The notes beneath the pieces are model-generated. The model was not told the DNA's origin. It did not search any database and saw nothing but the letters and a program-made list of their open reading frames with translations. A program made the translations under genes and the position numbers. This document shows, piece after piece, positions 1-8,312 of a stretch of 64,000 bases of DNA. This DNA is from SZUA-547 sp963669315. Its GTDB lineage: Bacteria > Pseudomonadota > Alphaproteobacteria > Rhodobacterales > Rhodobacteraceae. The stretch's first letter is position 1. Every line of letters starts with the position of its first letter. Location of the stretch: NCBI GenBank assembly GCA_963669315.1, contig OY770021.1, positions 1,922,001 to 1,986,000 of the forward strand, read 5' to 3'.

Positions 1-554
1 ATATGGTCGCCACCGCCGCCGACTATGATGACGGGCCGATCGCGGTCCGCTTTCCCCGAGGTGAAGGCGTCGGCGTCGACATGCCGGAGCGGGGCGAGCC
101 GCTTGAAATCGGCAAGGGCCGGATCGTCAAGGAAGGCAAGACCGTTGCGCTGCTGTCGCTTGGGGCGAGGCTCGCCGAATGCATGGCGGCGTCCGAGGCT
201 CTTGAGGCGCGTGGCCTTTCAACCACCGTCGCCGACGCCCGCTTCGCCAAACCGCTGGACCGTGAGCTGATCCTGAAACTGGCTGCGGAACATGAGACGC
301 TGATCACCGTCGAGGAAGGCGCCAAGGGCGGGTTCGGCGCCCATGTGCTGCATCTGCTGGCCGAGGAAGGCGCGCTGGACGCCGGCCTCAGGGTCCGCAC
401 CATGACCCTGCCGGATGTGTTCATCGATCAGGACGCTCCGGCGAAGATGTACGCCGCCGCCCAGCTGGACGCCCATTCCATCGCCGAGACCGCGCTGAAA
501 GCGCTGGGCGTGGATGCCTCCGCCGAGACTGATGAGGGCGCAGGACGGGCCTGA
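1..554 (+). CDS. dxs: 1-deoxy-D-xylulose-5-phosphate synthase, C-terminal part
   Basis: This is the last third of DXS, the thiamine-diphosphate enzyme that condenses pyruvate with glyceraldehyde 3-phosphate at the start of the MEP isoprenoid pathway. The frame is open at the window edge, so the catalytic N-terminal part lies upstream. Visible are the end of the pyrimidine-binding domain (DDGPIAVRFPRGEGVGVDMP) and the whole transketolase C-terminal domain, with the conserved ITVEEGAKGGFGAHV stretch and LPDVFIDQDAP. The protein ends with a short acidic tail. The downstream tlyA is a frequent dxs neighbour in alphaproteobacteria. The family assignment is secure; the true start is outside the window. 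Confidence 0.95.
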   Translation, partial: MVATAADYDDGPIAVRFPRGEGVGVDMPERGEPLEIGKGRIVKEGKTVALLSLGARLAECMAASEALEARGLSTTVADARFAKPLDRELILKLAAEHETLITVEEGAKGGFGAHVLHLLAEEGALDAGLRVRTMTLPDVFIDQDAPAKMYAAAQLDAHSIAETALKALGVDASAETDEGAGRA

Positions 555-634
555 GCGCGAGACTCCAACCGCATCTTCCCGTATAACGTTCGCGCCCGGC
601 ATATTCGGGCGCGTAGCGTAGGGAGAGATTTGCG

Positions 635-1165
635 ATGCCGTATCTCATCGCGCTTTTAGGAGTTATCGGGGCGATAGGCGTCTGGTGGTGGCGCATTCGG
701 ATGGCCAAGGTGGCTCTGGGCGCAGCCGTGGACGCGGCCAAAGACGTCCGACTCGCCGCGCGCAGATTCGGCTTCAAGAACAAGACAAACGCCCATCCGG
801 CGGATGCGGTTGAGGATCCGCGGCTTGCAGCCGCCGGGATCATCGCCGCGGTGGCCGAGATGGACGGTCCGCTGGGCCGGGCGGAGCTCGACACGCTGAT
901 GCTGGAATGCCGCCGGGTGTTCGGAGTCCCGGCCGATGAAGCGATGGACATGGTCTCATTTGGCCGTTGGGTCGCCGGGCAGTGTGGCACGCCGGACGAA
1001 GCCGTGCGCCGCCTGCTGAAAATCGTGCGCGCCAAGGCGGGGCCGGACGCGTTGCCCGACTTGCTGGCGATGATGGAGACGGTGGCAAAATCCGATGGCG
1101 CCGAGTTGACCGAACGGCAGACCGAAGCGATGGCGCAGGCGAAACGGGTGCTTGCGGCGCAGTGA
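635..1165 (+). CDS. TerB-like domain protein with N-terminal membrane anchor
   Basis: This 176-residue protein starts with one hydrophobic segment (about residues 3-19, YLIALLGVIGAIGVWWW), followed by a basic stretch and a helical region from about residue 60. The helical part (AAAGIIAAVAEMDGPLGRAE, then VAKSDGAELTERQ) has the spacing of acidic residues seen in tellurite-resistance TerB-like domains. A GGGAGAG ribosome binding site precedes the ATG. It sits between dxs and tlyA in the same direction, 80 bases after dxs. Function is unknown; the TerB link is a motif-level inference and no tellurite genes are nearby. Confidence 0.75.
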   Translation: MPYLIALLGVIGAIGVWWWRIRMAKVALGAAVDAAKDVRLAARRFGFKNKTNAHPADAVEDPRLAAAGIIAAVAEMDGPLGRAELDTLMLECRRVFGVPADEAMDMVSFGRWVAGQCGTPDEAVRRLLKIVRAKAGPDALPDLLAMMETVAKSDGAELTERQTEAMAQAKRVLAAQ

Positions 1166-1187
1166 ATTGGCTGCGCATCTTGCGCCG

Positions 1188-1928
1188 ATGAACACGCCCT
1201 CCACCAGACTCGATCAACGCCTCGTCGCGCTCGGTCTCGCCGACACCCGATCTCGCGCACAGGCGCTGGTGAAGGCCGGGGCAGTGGCAGTGGATGGGGC
1301 GACAGCGAAGAAATCCTCGCAAAAGGTGGGTGTGGCGGCGTCGATTACAGTCGATAACGGAGCGTTGCCCTGGGTGTCTCGCGCCGCGCTGAAGCTGGTC
1401 CATGCGCTGGACGTATTCGACCTCGACCCATCCGGGGCGACGGCGCTGGATGTGGGCGCCTCGACCGGAGGATTCACAGAGGTGTTGCTCAGCCGGGGCG
1501 CCGCCAAGGTCTATGCGCTCGATGTGGGCCGCGGGCAGCTGCATCCCAAGCTCTACGGGAAAGCGCGCGTGGTCTCGCTGGAGGGCGTGAATGCGAGGGT
1601 CATTCCCGACGGGCTGATCCCGACCATCGACTGGATCGTCTCCGATGTCTCTTTCATCTCGCTGGAAAAGGCGCTGCCGGGGCCGCTGGCGCTGGGCAAG
1701 CCGGGGGCCACTCTCGTGGCTCTGATCAAACCGCAATTCGAGGCGGGTCCGGTTAAGGTCGGCAGGGGCGGGATCGTGAAGAATCCGGAGGTTCACCGGC
1801 AGGTTCGCGATCGTGCGCGCGAGTTTCTGGAGCGCGCCGGTTGGACAGTGATCGGAGAGGGCGAGAGCCCCATCACAGGCGGCGACGGCAACCGCGAATT
1901 TCTGATCGCGGCGAGAAAGGGCGCGTGA
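1188..1928 (+). CDS. tlyA: TlyA family rRNA 2'-O-methyltransferase
   Basis: A 246-residue protein with an N-terminal S4 RNA-binding domain (about residues 4-60, RLDQRLVALGLADTRSRAQ) and an FtsJ-type Rossmann methyltransferase domain. The SAM-binding loop is ALDVGASTGGFTEVLL, followed by VYALDVGRGQLHPKL and the catalytic-region sequences IVSDVSFISLEKALP and ALIKPQFEAG. Family members methylate 16S and 23S rRNA ribose. I chose the ATG at 1188 because it begins just before the S4 domain; upstream in-frame codons run back into the preceding gene. The stop overlaps the rlmD start (TGATG), so the two rRNA methylases are probably translationally coupled. Confidence 0.93.
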   Translation: MNTPSTRLDQRLVALGLADTRSRAQALVKAGAVAVDGATAKKSSQKVGVAASITVDNGALPWVSRAALKLVHALDVFDLDPSGATALDVGASTGGFTEVLLSRGAAKVYALDVGRGQLHPKLYGKARVVSLEGVNARVIPDGLIPTIDWIVSDVSFISLEKALPGPLALGKPGATLVALIKPQFEAGPVKVGRGGIVKNPEVHRQVRDRAREFLERAGWTVIGEGESPITGGDGNREFLIAARKGA

Positions 1929-3154
1929 TGGAGCTGATCGTTCAGCGCCTCGGCCGCAAGGGCGACGGGATTGCGGCGGGGCCGGATGGGCCGGTCTATG
2001 CGCCGTTCACCCTGCCGGGCGAACGCATCGCGGGCGAGGTCGCGGATGGCCGGATGGAGGGGGCGAGAATACTCGACCCCTCTTCGGATCGCGTCGCCGC
2101 GCCCTGCCGTCATTTTCGGCGATGCGGGGGCTGCGCGCTGCAGCACGCCTCTGACGCCTATCTGGCGGCGTGGAAGCGGGACATCGTGATCTCTGCGCTC
2201 GCCGCGAGGGGGCTCGAGACGGAGGTGGCCGAGACGATCACTTCGCTCGCGCGTTCACGCCGACGGGCCACATTCTCCGTGCGCCGAACCAAGAAAGGCG
2301 CGACGGTCGGGTTTCACGCCCGGCGGGCCGGGGAAATCGTCGCCATCGAGGATTGCCCGCTGATCGCTCCGAAGCTGCTTGACGCGATCCCCGCCCTCGA
2401 GGCGCTGGCCCGCATCGGCGCCAGCCGCAAGGGAGAGCTGAAATGCGCCGCCACCGTCACCGAGGCCGGGCTGGACGTCTCGGTCGAGGGCGGCAAGACG
2501 CCGGAAGCGGGCGACGCGCAGCGCATGGGGTTGGCCGAAATCGCGGAGGCGCATGACCTCGCGCGGCTGATATGGGGCGGAGAGCCCGTTGCGGTGCTTC
2601 GCCCACCCGCGATCCGCATGGGCCGGGCCATTGTCCACCCGCCCCCCGGCGCGTTCCTGCAGGCCACGGCGGAAGGGGAAGGCGCACTGGCGCGACTGAC
2701 GCGCGAAGGCGTTGCCAGCGCCGCGCGGGTGGCGGATTTATTCTCCGGGTGCGGGACGTTTTCTCTGCCGCTGTCCGAGGCGGCGGAGGTTCTGGCGGTG
2801 GAGGGCGACGCCGAGCTGACCGGCGCGTTGCAGGCGGCGCAGCGCGGCGCGGAGGGATTGAAGCGGGTGACGGTCGAGACCCGCGATCTGTTCCGGCGCC
2901 CGTTGATGGCCGCCGAACTCGCGAAGTTCGACGCCGTGGTCTTCGACCCGCCGCGCGCTGGGGCGGAAGCACAGGCGCGGGAGCTCGCCAAATCCACTGT
3001 TCGCCGCGTCGTCGGCGTTTCCTGCGATCCGGCCACCTTTGCGTGCGACGCTGCGATTCTGGTCGCGGGCGGGTATCGGCTGGAGCGCGTCACGCCCGTG
3101 GATCAGTTCCGCTGGTCCGGCCATGTGGAGCTGGTGGGGATTTTTAGTCGCTAA
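1928..3154 (+). CDS. rlmD: 23S rRNA (uracil-C5)-methyltransferase, RlmD/RumA family
   Basis: A 408-residue RumA-type enzyme that makes 5-methyluridine in 23S rRNA using SAM. It has an N-terminal TRAM-like beta-barrel (VQRLGRKGDGIA), an iron-sulfur cysteine cluster (CRHFRRCGGCALQH), the SAM site VADLFSGCGTFSLPL, the FDPPRAGAEAQ motif, and the catalytic cysteine in VVGVSCDPATFACD near the C-terminus. The cysteine cluster separates it from TrmA. The ATG overlaps the tlyA stop by one base. Its TAA overlaps the stop of the convergent pseudogene at 3151. Which uridine it modifies is inferred from the family. Confidence 0.9.
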   Translation: MELIVQRLGRKGDGIAAGPDGPVYAPFTLPGERIAGEVADGRMEGARILDPSSDRVAAPCRHFRRCGGCALQHASDAYLAAWKRDIVISALAARGLETEVAETITSLARSRRRATFSVRRTKKGATVGFHARRAGEIVAIEDCPLIAPKLLDAIPALEALARIGASRKGELKCAATVTEAGLDVSVEGGKTPEAGDAQRMGLAEIAEAHDLARLIWGGEPVAVLRPPAIRMGRAIVHPPPGAFLQATAEGEGALARLTREGVASAARVADLFSGCGTFSLPLSEAAEVLAVEGDAELTGALQAAQRGAEGLKRVTVETRDLFRRPLMAAELAKFDAVVFDPPRAGAEAQARELAKSTVRRVVGVSCDPATFACDAAILVAGGYRLERVTPVDQFRWSGHVELVGIFSR

Positions 3155-3858
3155 GCCCAAAGCCTCGTGGCCAGATCCTCAAAATCCGTCGCGATCACGT
3201 CCCAGTCCTACGCGGGTTCAAGGTCCGTGGTCTGGTCCGGCCCATGCTCTGTCGGGCGCGGGACAAAGGCGGTCTTCAGCCCCTCCGCCCGCGCCGCCGC
3301 CAGATCGTCGTTATGGGCGGCGACCATCATCGCCTCCGCCGGCGCCAGCCTGAGCGCCGCCACTGACATCCGGTAGACCAACGGATCGTGCTTGTAGGTC
3401 CGCGCCACATCCGCGCCGAGGACGCAGTCCCAGTGCAGGCCCGCGTTCTTCGCCAGCCCCGTCATCAATGCGATGGAGCCGTTGGAGCAGGGCGCGATGA
3501 TAAAGCGATCCTTCAGGCGGGATAGGCCGGGGACGACATCCGGCTAGGGCGGCAAGCGCTCCCAAGCTTGGTTGAGGGCGATCAGCTCCGCCTCGTCAAA
3601 GACGTCGCCTCGATCGCGGAACGAAAGCGCCCGGTGCAGGTTCTCCAGATGCAGATCATCGAGCTGCAGATATCCGCGTGCGCCTGACCGAGCGCCCTCC
3701 ATCGCGGGCTGGTATTCGGCGCGCCAGGCGTCGGCGATCTCCGTCCCGTCGATCTCGATTCCCTTGGCGGCGAAAGCAGCTTCGATTGCACCCGCGACGT
3801 CCGTGCGCCAGTCGAAGCAGGCGCCGAAGACGTCGAAGATCAGGGCTTTCAAGGTCAT
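3151..3858 (-). pseudogene. type II haloacid dehalogenase gene with two in-frame amber stops
   Basis: One continuous frame of 236 codons encodes an L-2-haloacid dehalogenase-like HAD hydrolase, interrupted by TAG at codon 105 (3544-3546) and codon 217 (3208-3210). The HAD motifs are intact: nucleophile Asp9 in KALIFDVFGACFDWR, then IIAPCSNGSIALM, ARTYKHDP, and the acidic VAAHNDDLAAARAEG, followed by TAFVPRPTEHGPDQTTDL. No frameshift is needed. The first stop sits where relatives commonly have Trp before PDVVPG, so TGG to TAG is the simplest change. Natural stop is TAG at 3151-3153. I read it as a recent pseudogene; read-through or a sequencing artefact is possible. Confidence 0.8.
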
Positions 3859-3866
3859 GGGCGATC

Positions 3867-4553
3867 TCAGGCGCAGGGAAAGTGGAAATCTACATGGTAA
3901 TGGTCGTCGTGGCGCACCCAGGATTGCCGGGAATTGAAGTATATGCGCCCCTTCAGGGCCGCTCCGCCGGGGGCCGCGAATAAGTCGTCCTGCAAATCCG
4001 GGGCAAATAACACGCGTTGGATGCGTCCGCCGCGGTCGCGCGCTGCCCGGTCGAGTGCGGTCAGATGCGCAGCGATGGCGGCGAAGTCGATCTGGCCTGA
4101 CGGGCCTTCGCCGCTGGAGTCGAACTCTGCGTCATTGCCGAACCGGTTCAGCGCATGGGTCGGCAGGCGGCCCTCGGTCAGCGTAACCATGTAGTCGAAG
4201 GAAAGCCCGTTGCGATGGGTGCGATGCGGCCGGAACCGCCCACCCCATGGAAAGCCGATCTCACCATAGACGAAGCGCGCATCTGGATGGGATTTCGCGA
4301 GTTCATCAAAGGAGTCGACCGAAGCGTTGATGGCGCTTTCATGGCCATAGGTGCGCAGCGCGAGAATGCAGAGATAGCAATAAGCGCCATAGTTCTCGCC
4401 GAGTGTCGGATGCCGGACGCCTCCATCCAGTCGGCCCTTCGAGGTCGAACCGCGGCAGGCGCTTGGGCCGCCCAGAATGTCGAAGGTCAGCATGGGCGCG
4501 AGCAACAACGCCGCCGCGACGCCAAGGCCCTACCAGAGTCGCTGTCGCGTCAT
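3867..4553 (-). pseudogene. MepA-like murein endopeptidase gene with an early in-frame TAG
   Basis: The frame resembles penicillin-insensitive murein endopeptidases (LAS metallopeptidases): the zinc motif HRNGLSFD (H-x6-D) sits in RPHRTHRNGLSFDYMV, and the second motif HYHVDFHFPC closes the protein. The natural start appears to be the ATG at 4553, which overlaps the stop of the upstream gene (ATGA) and begins a signal peptide (MTRQRLW, stop, GLGVAAALLLAPM). TAG at codon 8 (4530-4532) interrupts it. A TTG at 4508 could restart translation of 213 residues but would lose the basic n-region needed for export. It lies next to the dehalogenase pseudogene, which is broken the same way. Confidence 0.72.
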
Positions 4554-6205
4554 TCGTCACCCTCCGGCGCCAGCCAGCCGTGATACCGCACCAGCAGGCC
4601 AATGAGCGGCGCGTTGAGATCGACGTCGAAATGAAAACGCCTGTCCGTTTCGCGCTCGGCGGCGTTGGTGAATGGGGCGAGGGCGCGGGGCATCGGCAGG
4701 CTGAACAGGCGCCAGTTCTCGACCCGCAGCGTCAGTTCACCCCCCGTTGCGGCGACGCGCAGGCCGCAGCGGATCGGGCCGAGCCGCTCCCAGAGCTGCG
4801 CAGCACCGCGCGGGGTCAGATGTGAGCGAAACCGCCGCCCGCCAAAATCGCGAGTCCAGATCTCTCCGTCGCCATGACGGCGCATCTCAACGGTGACCGG
4901 AATGTCATCGGCGGCGGGAGGGAACCGAAACAGAGCGCAGACGAGGCGGGCGAGGGGGCTATCGCCACGGATGACGCGGCCGCGGCCTGAGAATCGTTCG
5001 ATATCCCAGATGTCATGGGCGCGGCGGATGGCGGGCGGCGCGGCGCGCCAGCTTTCTCCCAGCGCAGTTTCGAACAGGCGGAGCGCCGTGACGTCTTTTC
5101 GTTGGGTGGTCACGCGCAGGCGCGAGAGGCCAGCCTCGACCTCGGACAGCGTCAAGGGGTCCAGGCCCGCCTGCGTGCCGGACGGCAGGCCGTCCGCGAT
5201 GAGTTTCGGGGCGAGAAGCGCGGCGGGGAGCGCCGGGATGAACGGGCCGTCGCCCGCCTCCGCGACAAGGCTCCATCGCCTCGAATAGGGGCGTCCCGCG
5301 GCGTCGCGCCCTTCGACGCGCACCAGCATTCCGCCCCGGTCGGTTCCGGCGCGGCGAAAAAGATCGGCGATGCGGGCGAAGAGCGTCGCGGCGGGCGTCA
5401 GAGACTTCGCCAATCCCACGCGTGCAAATAGCGATGCAAACCACAGGCCCCAGTGCAGCGCCTGCGCTTCCAGCCCGGCGCGAAACAGCACGGACCGCGC
5501 GCCGAAACGCGTCGGGAACAAGGTCAGGTCCGGGGCGCCGATCAGGCTGGCGCGGCGCGGGTCCAGCCCCTCGATCTCGATACGGGCGGGATCGGACCAG
5601 CCCGGCGCCGTCGTCCAGCGCCCGCCGCGCCACAACCGCAAAGGCCGCCCCGATTGCGACAGGATCGCCCGCATCAGGGAGGCGCCGCGCGGCGCCTGGT
5701 TGCCCGGTACGATGGCGCTTTCGATCAGCGCGACGTCGGTCAGGGGCGGATCGCTCGCGATCAACTCTGCCGCCGCCGCGCCCGAGATGGTTGGCACGCT
5801 GGAGACGCCGGAGAGCGCGACCCTGCCAGTCGCCTTCGCCTCCGCGTCCAGCGCGGCAATCCCGACGGCGAAATCCGCGTCGTCGGAAAGATCCATGTAA
5901 TGCGCGCCCGCCGCCAGCGCGGCGCGAGGCAAGGCGTAGGGGTCCGCGCCCTCGGCGTAAGCCTGAAACGGACCGGCCGCGTCGATCACCACCGCTGGTC
6001 CCAACTCCGACAGGCGCTCGACGGTCGCATCCTTTCGAAAGAGGGTGATCGGCATTCCGCCATGCTCCGTCGTGAAAGCGCGGGCTTTCGCGTCCGACCG
6101 GCCAGCGACCAGCACGTCGAAGCCGCCCTCGATCAGCAGTCGCGCCAATCGTCCGCCGAACACTCCATATCCGCCGAGGATCAGAACGCGCGGCGGGCCG
6201 GGCAT
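4550..6205 (-). CDS. saccharopine dehydrogenase-like protein with DUF4166 domain
   Basis: A 551-residue fusion. The N-terminal Rossmann domain (VLILGGYGVFGGRLARLL, then VVIDAAGPFQAYAEGADPYA and HYMDLSDDADFAVGI) is the NAD(P)-binding fold of saccharopine dehydrogenase-like reductases. From about residue 365 a DUF4166-type domain follows (SGRGRVIRGDSPLARL, VEMRRHGDGEIWTRDFGG, and LRVENWRLFSLPMP near the end). The substrate is unknown. It starts seven bases after aroC ends, and its stop overlaps the ATG of the MepA-like gene, so the three genes probably form an operon. Confidence 0.85.
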   Translation of the reverse strand: MPGPPRVLILGGYGVFGGRLARLLIEGGFDVLVAGRSDAKARAFTTEHGGMPITLFRKDATVERLSELGPAVVIDAAGPFQAYAEGADPYALPRAALAAGAHYMDLSDDADFAVGIAALDAEAKATGRVALSGVSSVPTISGAAAAELIASDPPLTDVALIESAIVPGNQAPRGASLMRAILSQSGRPLRLWRGGRWTTAPGWSDPARIEIEGLDPRRASLIGAPDLTLFPTRFGARSVLFRAGLEAQALHWGLWFASLFARVGLAKSLTPAATLFARIADLFRRAGTDRGGMLVRVEGRDAAGRPYSRRWSLVAEAGDGPFIPALPAALLAPKLIADGLPSGTQAGLDPLTLSEVEAGLSRLRVTTQRKDVTALRLFETALGESWRAAPPAIRRAHDIWDIERFSGRGRVIRGDSPLARLVCALFRFPPAADDIPVTVEMRRHGDGEIWTRDFGGRRFRSHLTPRGAAQLWERLGPIRCGLRVAATGGELTLRVENWRLFSLPMPRALAPFTNAAERETDRRFHFDVDLNAPLIGLLVRYHGWLAPEGDE

Positions 6206-6211
6206 GGCGGC

Positions 6212-7321
6212 TTACGCCTCCGGGCCGATCCGCCCGCGAACCCCGCCGGTCTGGGCGCGGTCCAGCAATACATGATCCAGCAAAACGCAGGCCATCATCG
6301 CTTCGCCCACAGGCACCGCGCGGATGCCGACGCAGGGATCGTGGCGGCCCTTGGTGACGATTTCGGTCTCATTGCCGAACCGGTCGATTGTTTTGCGTGG
6401 CGTCAGGATCGAGGAGGTCGGCTTGACTGAAAACCGCGCCACCACCGGCTGGCCGGAGGAGATGCCGCCGAGGATGCCGCCCGCGTGATTGGAGGAAAAG
6501 CGCGGACCGTCATTGCCCCAGAACATCTCGTCGGCGTTCTCGGTTCCGGTCAGCTCCGCCGCGCCCATGCCGGCGCCGATCTCGACGCCCTTAACCGCAT
6601 TGATCGACATCATCGCAGTGGCGATGTCGGTATCCAGCTTGGCGTAAACGGGTGCGCCAAGCCCGTCGGGCACGCCTGTCGCCACGACCTCGACGACCGC
6701 GCCGACGGAGTTGCCGGATTTGCGCAGCTCATCCAGCCAAGCCGCCCAGTTCTCCGCCATCGAGGCGTCCGGCGCCCAGAACGGGTTGCGCTCAATCTCA
6801 TCCCAGTCCCACGCATCGCGGTCCACCTGCCGGTCGCCCATCTGCACCATGCAGCCGCGGACAGAAATGTCGGGGACCAGCGCTTTCAGCGCTTCTCGCG
6901 CCACGCCGCCTGCCGCCACTCGAGCCGCGGTTTCCCGCGCCGAGGACCGCCCGCCGCCGCGATAGTCGCGGATGCCGTATTTGCGCCAATAGGTCAGGTC
7001 CGCATGGCCGGGGCGGAACTTGTCCGTGATGTCTCCATAGTCCTTCGAGCGCTGATCGGCGTTCTCGATCATCAGGCTGATCGGCGTGCCGGTCGTCACC
7101 CCTTCGAAGACGCCGGAGAGGATCTTCACCGCGTCCGGCTCCTTACGCTGGGTGGTGTATTTCGACTGGCCGGGTTTGCGCCGGTCCAGCCAGTGCTGGA
7201 TCATCTCCGCCTCCAACGGGACGCCCGGCGGGCAGCCGTCGACGACCGCGCCCAGCGCGGGCCCGTGGCTTTCGCCCCAAGTCGTCACTCGAAAGAGATG
7301 TCCGTAGGAATTCATCGACAT
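6212..7321 (-). CDS. aroC: chorismate synthase
   Basis: Chorismate synthase converts 5-enolpyruvylshikimate 3-phosphate to chorismate with reduced FMN, the last common step of aromatic amino acid synthesis. At 369 residues it has family length. Signatures are VTTWGESHGPALGAVVDGCP at the N-terminus, RPGHADLTYWRKYGIRDYRG, GGGRSSARETAARVAAGGV, and GGISSGQPVVARFSVKPTSS. The ATG at 7321 has an AGGAGGG ribosome binding site eight bases upstream; an ATG two codons later is less well placed. It heads the minus-strand group with the DUF4166 protein, just downstream of the petABC terminator. Confidence 0.97.
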   Translation of the reverse strand: MSMNSYGHLFRVTTWGESHGPALGAVVDGCPPGVPLEAEMIQHWLDRRKPGQSKYTTQRKEPDAVKILSGVFEGVTTGTPISLMIENADQRSKDYGDITDKFRPGHADLTYWRKYGIRDYRGGGRSSARETAARVAAGGVAREALKALVPDISVRGCMVQMGDRQVDRDAWDWDEIERNPFWAPDASMAENWAAWLDELRKSGNSVGAVVEVVATGVPDGLGAPVYAKLDTDIATAMMSINAVKGVEIGAGMGAAELTGTENADEMFWGNDGPRFSSNHAGGILGGISSGQPVVARFSVKPTSSILTPRKTIDRFGNETEIVTKGRHDPCVGIRAVPVGEAMMACVLLDHVLLDRAQTGGVRGRIGPEA

Positions 7322-7363
7322 GGCCCGCGCCCTCCTGCGTTGGTCTTATCCCATGGTCGGGGC

Positions 7364-7399
7364 GAAGAAAAACCCCTCCCGCGTGCGGCGGAAGGGGTT
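7364..7399 (-). terminator. rho-independent terminator of petABC
   Basis: On the minus strand a hairpin (AACCCCTTCC pairing with GGGAGGGGTT around a GC-rich loop) is followed directly by TTTCTTC. It lies 27 bases beyond the petC stop and before aroC, so it likely ends the petABC transcript. Confidence 0.8.
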
Positions 7400-7425
7400 C
7401 TGTTCGTCAGAAAGCGCGGGTTGCG

Positions 7426-8298
7426 TCAGGCCTTTTTCTTTTTCTTGATCGGGGCCCAAAGCGCCTTGTTGGTCAGGTAGAGCAGGACGCTGAGGATCAC
7501 CAGGAAGCCGACATTGCGGGCGCCGGCGGCCTTGCGGTCCATCATGTGCGGCTCGGCCGCCCAGGTCAGGAAAGCGGCGATGTCCTCGGCTTGCTGCTCG
7601 ACCGTGGCGGGGGTGCCGTCCTGGTACTCCACGCCCTCATCGGTCAGCGGCGGGGGCATGGCGATCCAGGTGCCGGGCACGGTCGAATGACCATGATCGT
7701 CCTTACAGGAATCGGGAATGCCGCCGGCGCCGAAGGTCGTATTGTAGTAGCCGCCAAAGTCATCGGGGGCGCAAGCCGGCGCTTCGTGGTATCCGGTCAG
7801 GATCGAATAGAGATATTCAGAGCCGCCGATGCCGCGAAGCAGCTGGTTGATGCCGGAGCCGAGCGGACCGTGGAAGCCCGCGCGGGACTTGGTCATCAGG
7901 CTGAGATCCGGCGCGGCGGCCGAGGTGACGGGCGGAAACCTGTCCGACAGTTTCATCGGGCGGGTATCGCCGGGTTCGCCCTCGTCATCGACGACTTCCC
8001 AGCCGGAATCAGCCAGGAACGCCTTGACCTGATCGGCGTCGAAGCCCGGGCCGTTCTCCATGGTCAGTTCGCGCGGCGAGACGTAGCGGATGCCGTGGCA
8101 CGTGGAGCAGACTTCGCGGAAGACCTGCCAGCCGCGCTGCAGCTGGGCCTTGTCGAAAGTGCCGAACGGGCCTTCGAAGCTGAAGGCGATGTCCTCGACA
8201 TGGCCGCCGCCGCCGGCCGCGTGGGCCGGGGCGGAGAGCGAAAGCGCCGCTACGGTCGCCACTGCGGCGAGGGCGGATTTGAGCGTCATGGGCTTCAT
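7426..8298 (-). CDS. petC: cytochrome c1 of the bc1 complex
   Basis: The membrane-anchored c-type cytochrome of complex III passes electrons from the Rieske protein to soluble cytochrome c. A Sec signal peptide (core LAAVATVAALSLSAPAHA) is followed by the heme site CSTCH, the distal Met ligand in IAMPPPL, and a C-terminal anchor (NVGFLVILSVLLYLTNKAL) with a lysine-rich cytoplasmic end. Several ATGs follow a GAGGGAG ribosome site between 8316 and 8289; 8298 gives the best spacing. It is the last gene of petABC, just after petB. Confidence 0.95.
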   Translation of the reverse strand: MKPMTLKSALAAVATVAALSLSAPAHAAGGGGHVEDIAFSFEGPFGTFDKAQLQRGWQVFREVCSTCHGIRYVSPRELTMENGPGFDADQVKAFLADSGWEVVDDEGEPGDTRPMKLSDRFPPVTSAAAPDLSLMTKSRAGFHGPLGSGINQLLRGIGGSEYLYSILTGYHEAPACAPDDFGGYYNTTFGAGGIPDSCKDDHGHSTVPGTWIAMPPPLTDEGVEYQDGTPATVEQQAEDIAAFLTWAAEPHMMDRKAAGARNVGFLVILSVLLYLTNKALWAPIKKKKKA

Positions 8299-8312
8299 CT
8301 CCATCATCTCCC

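Noticed and set aside
3151..4553. Genome-wide reassignment of UAG to an amino acid
   Set aside because: TAG is the ordinary stop of several intact genes in the window (for example rluA, the DUF1326 gene and the amidotransferase-like gene), so general recoding would extend those proteins. Local read-through remains possible.
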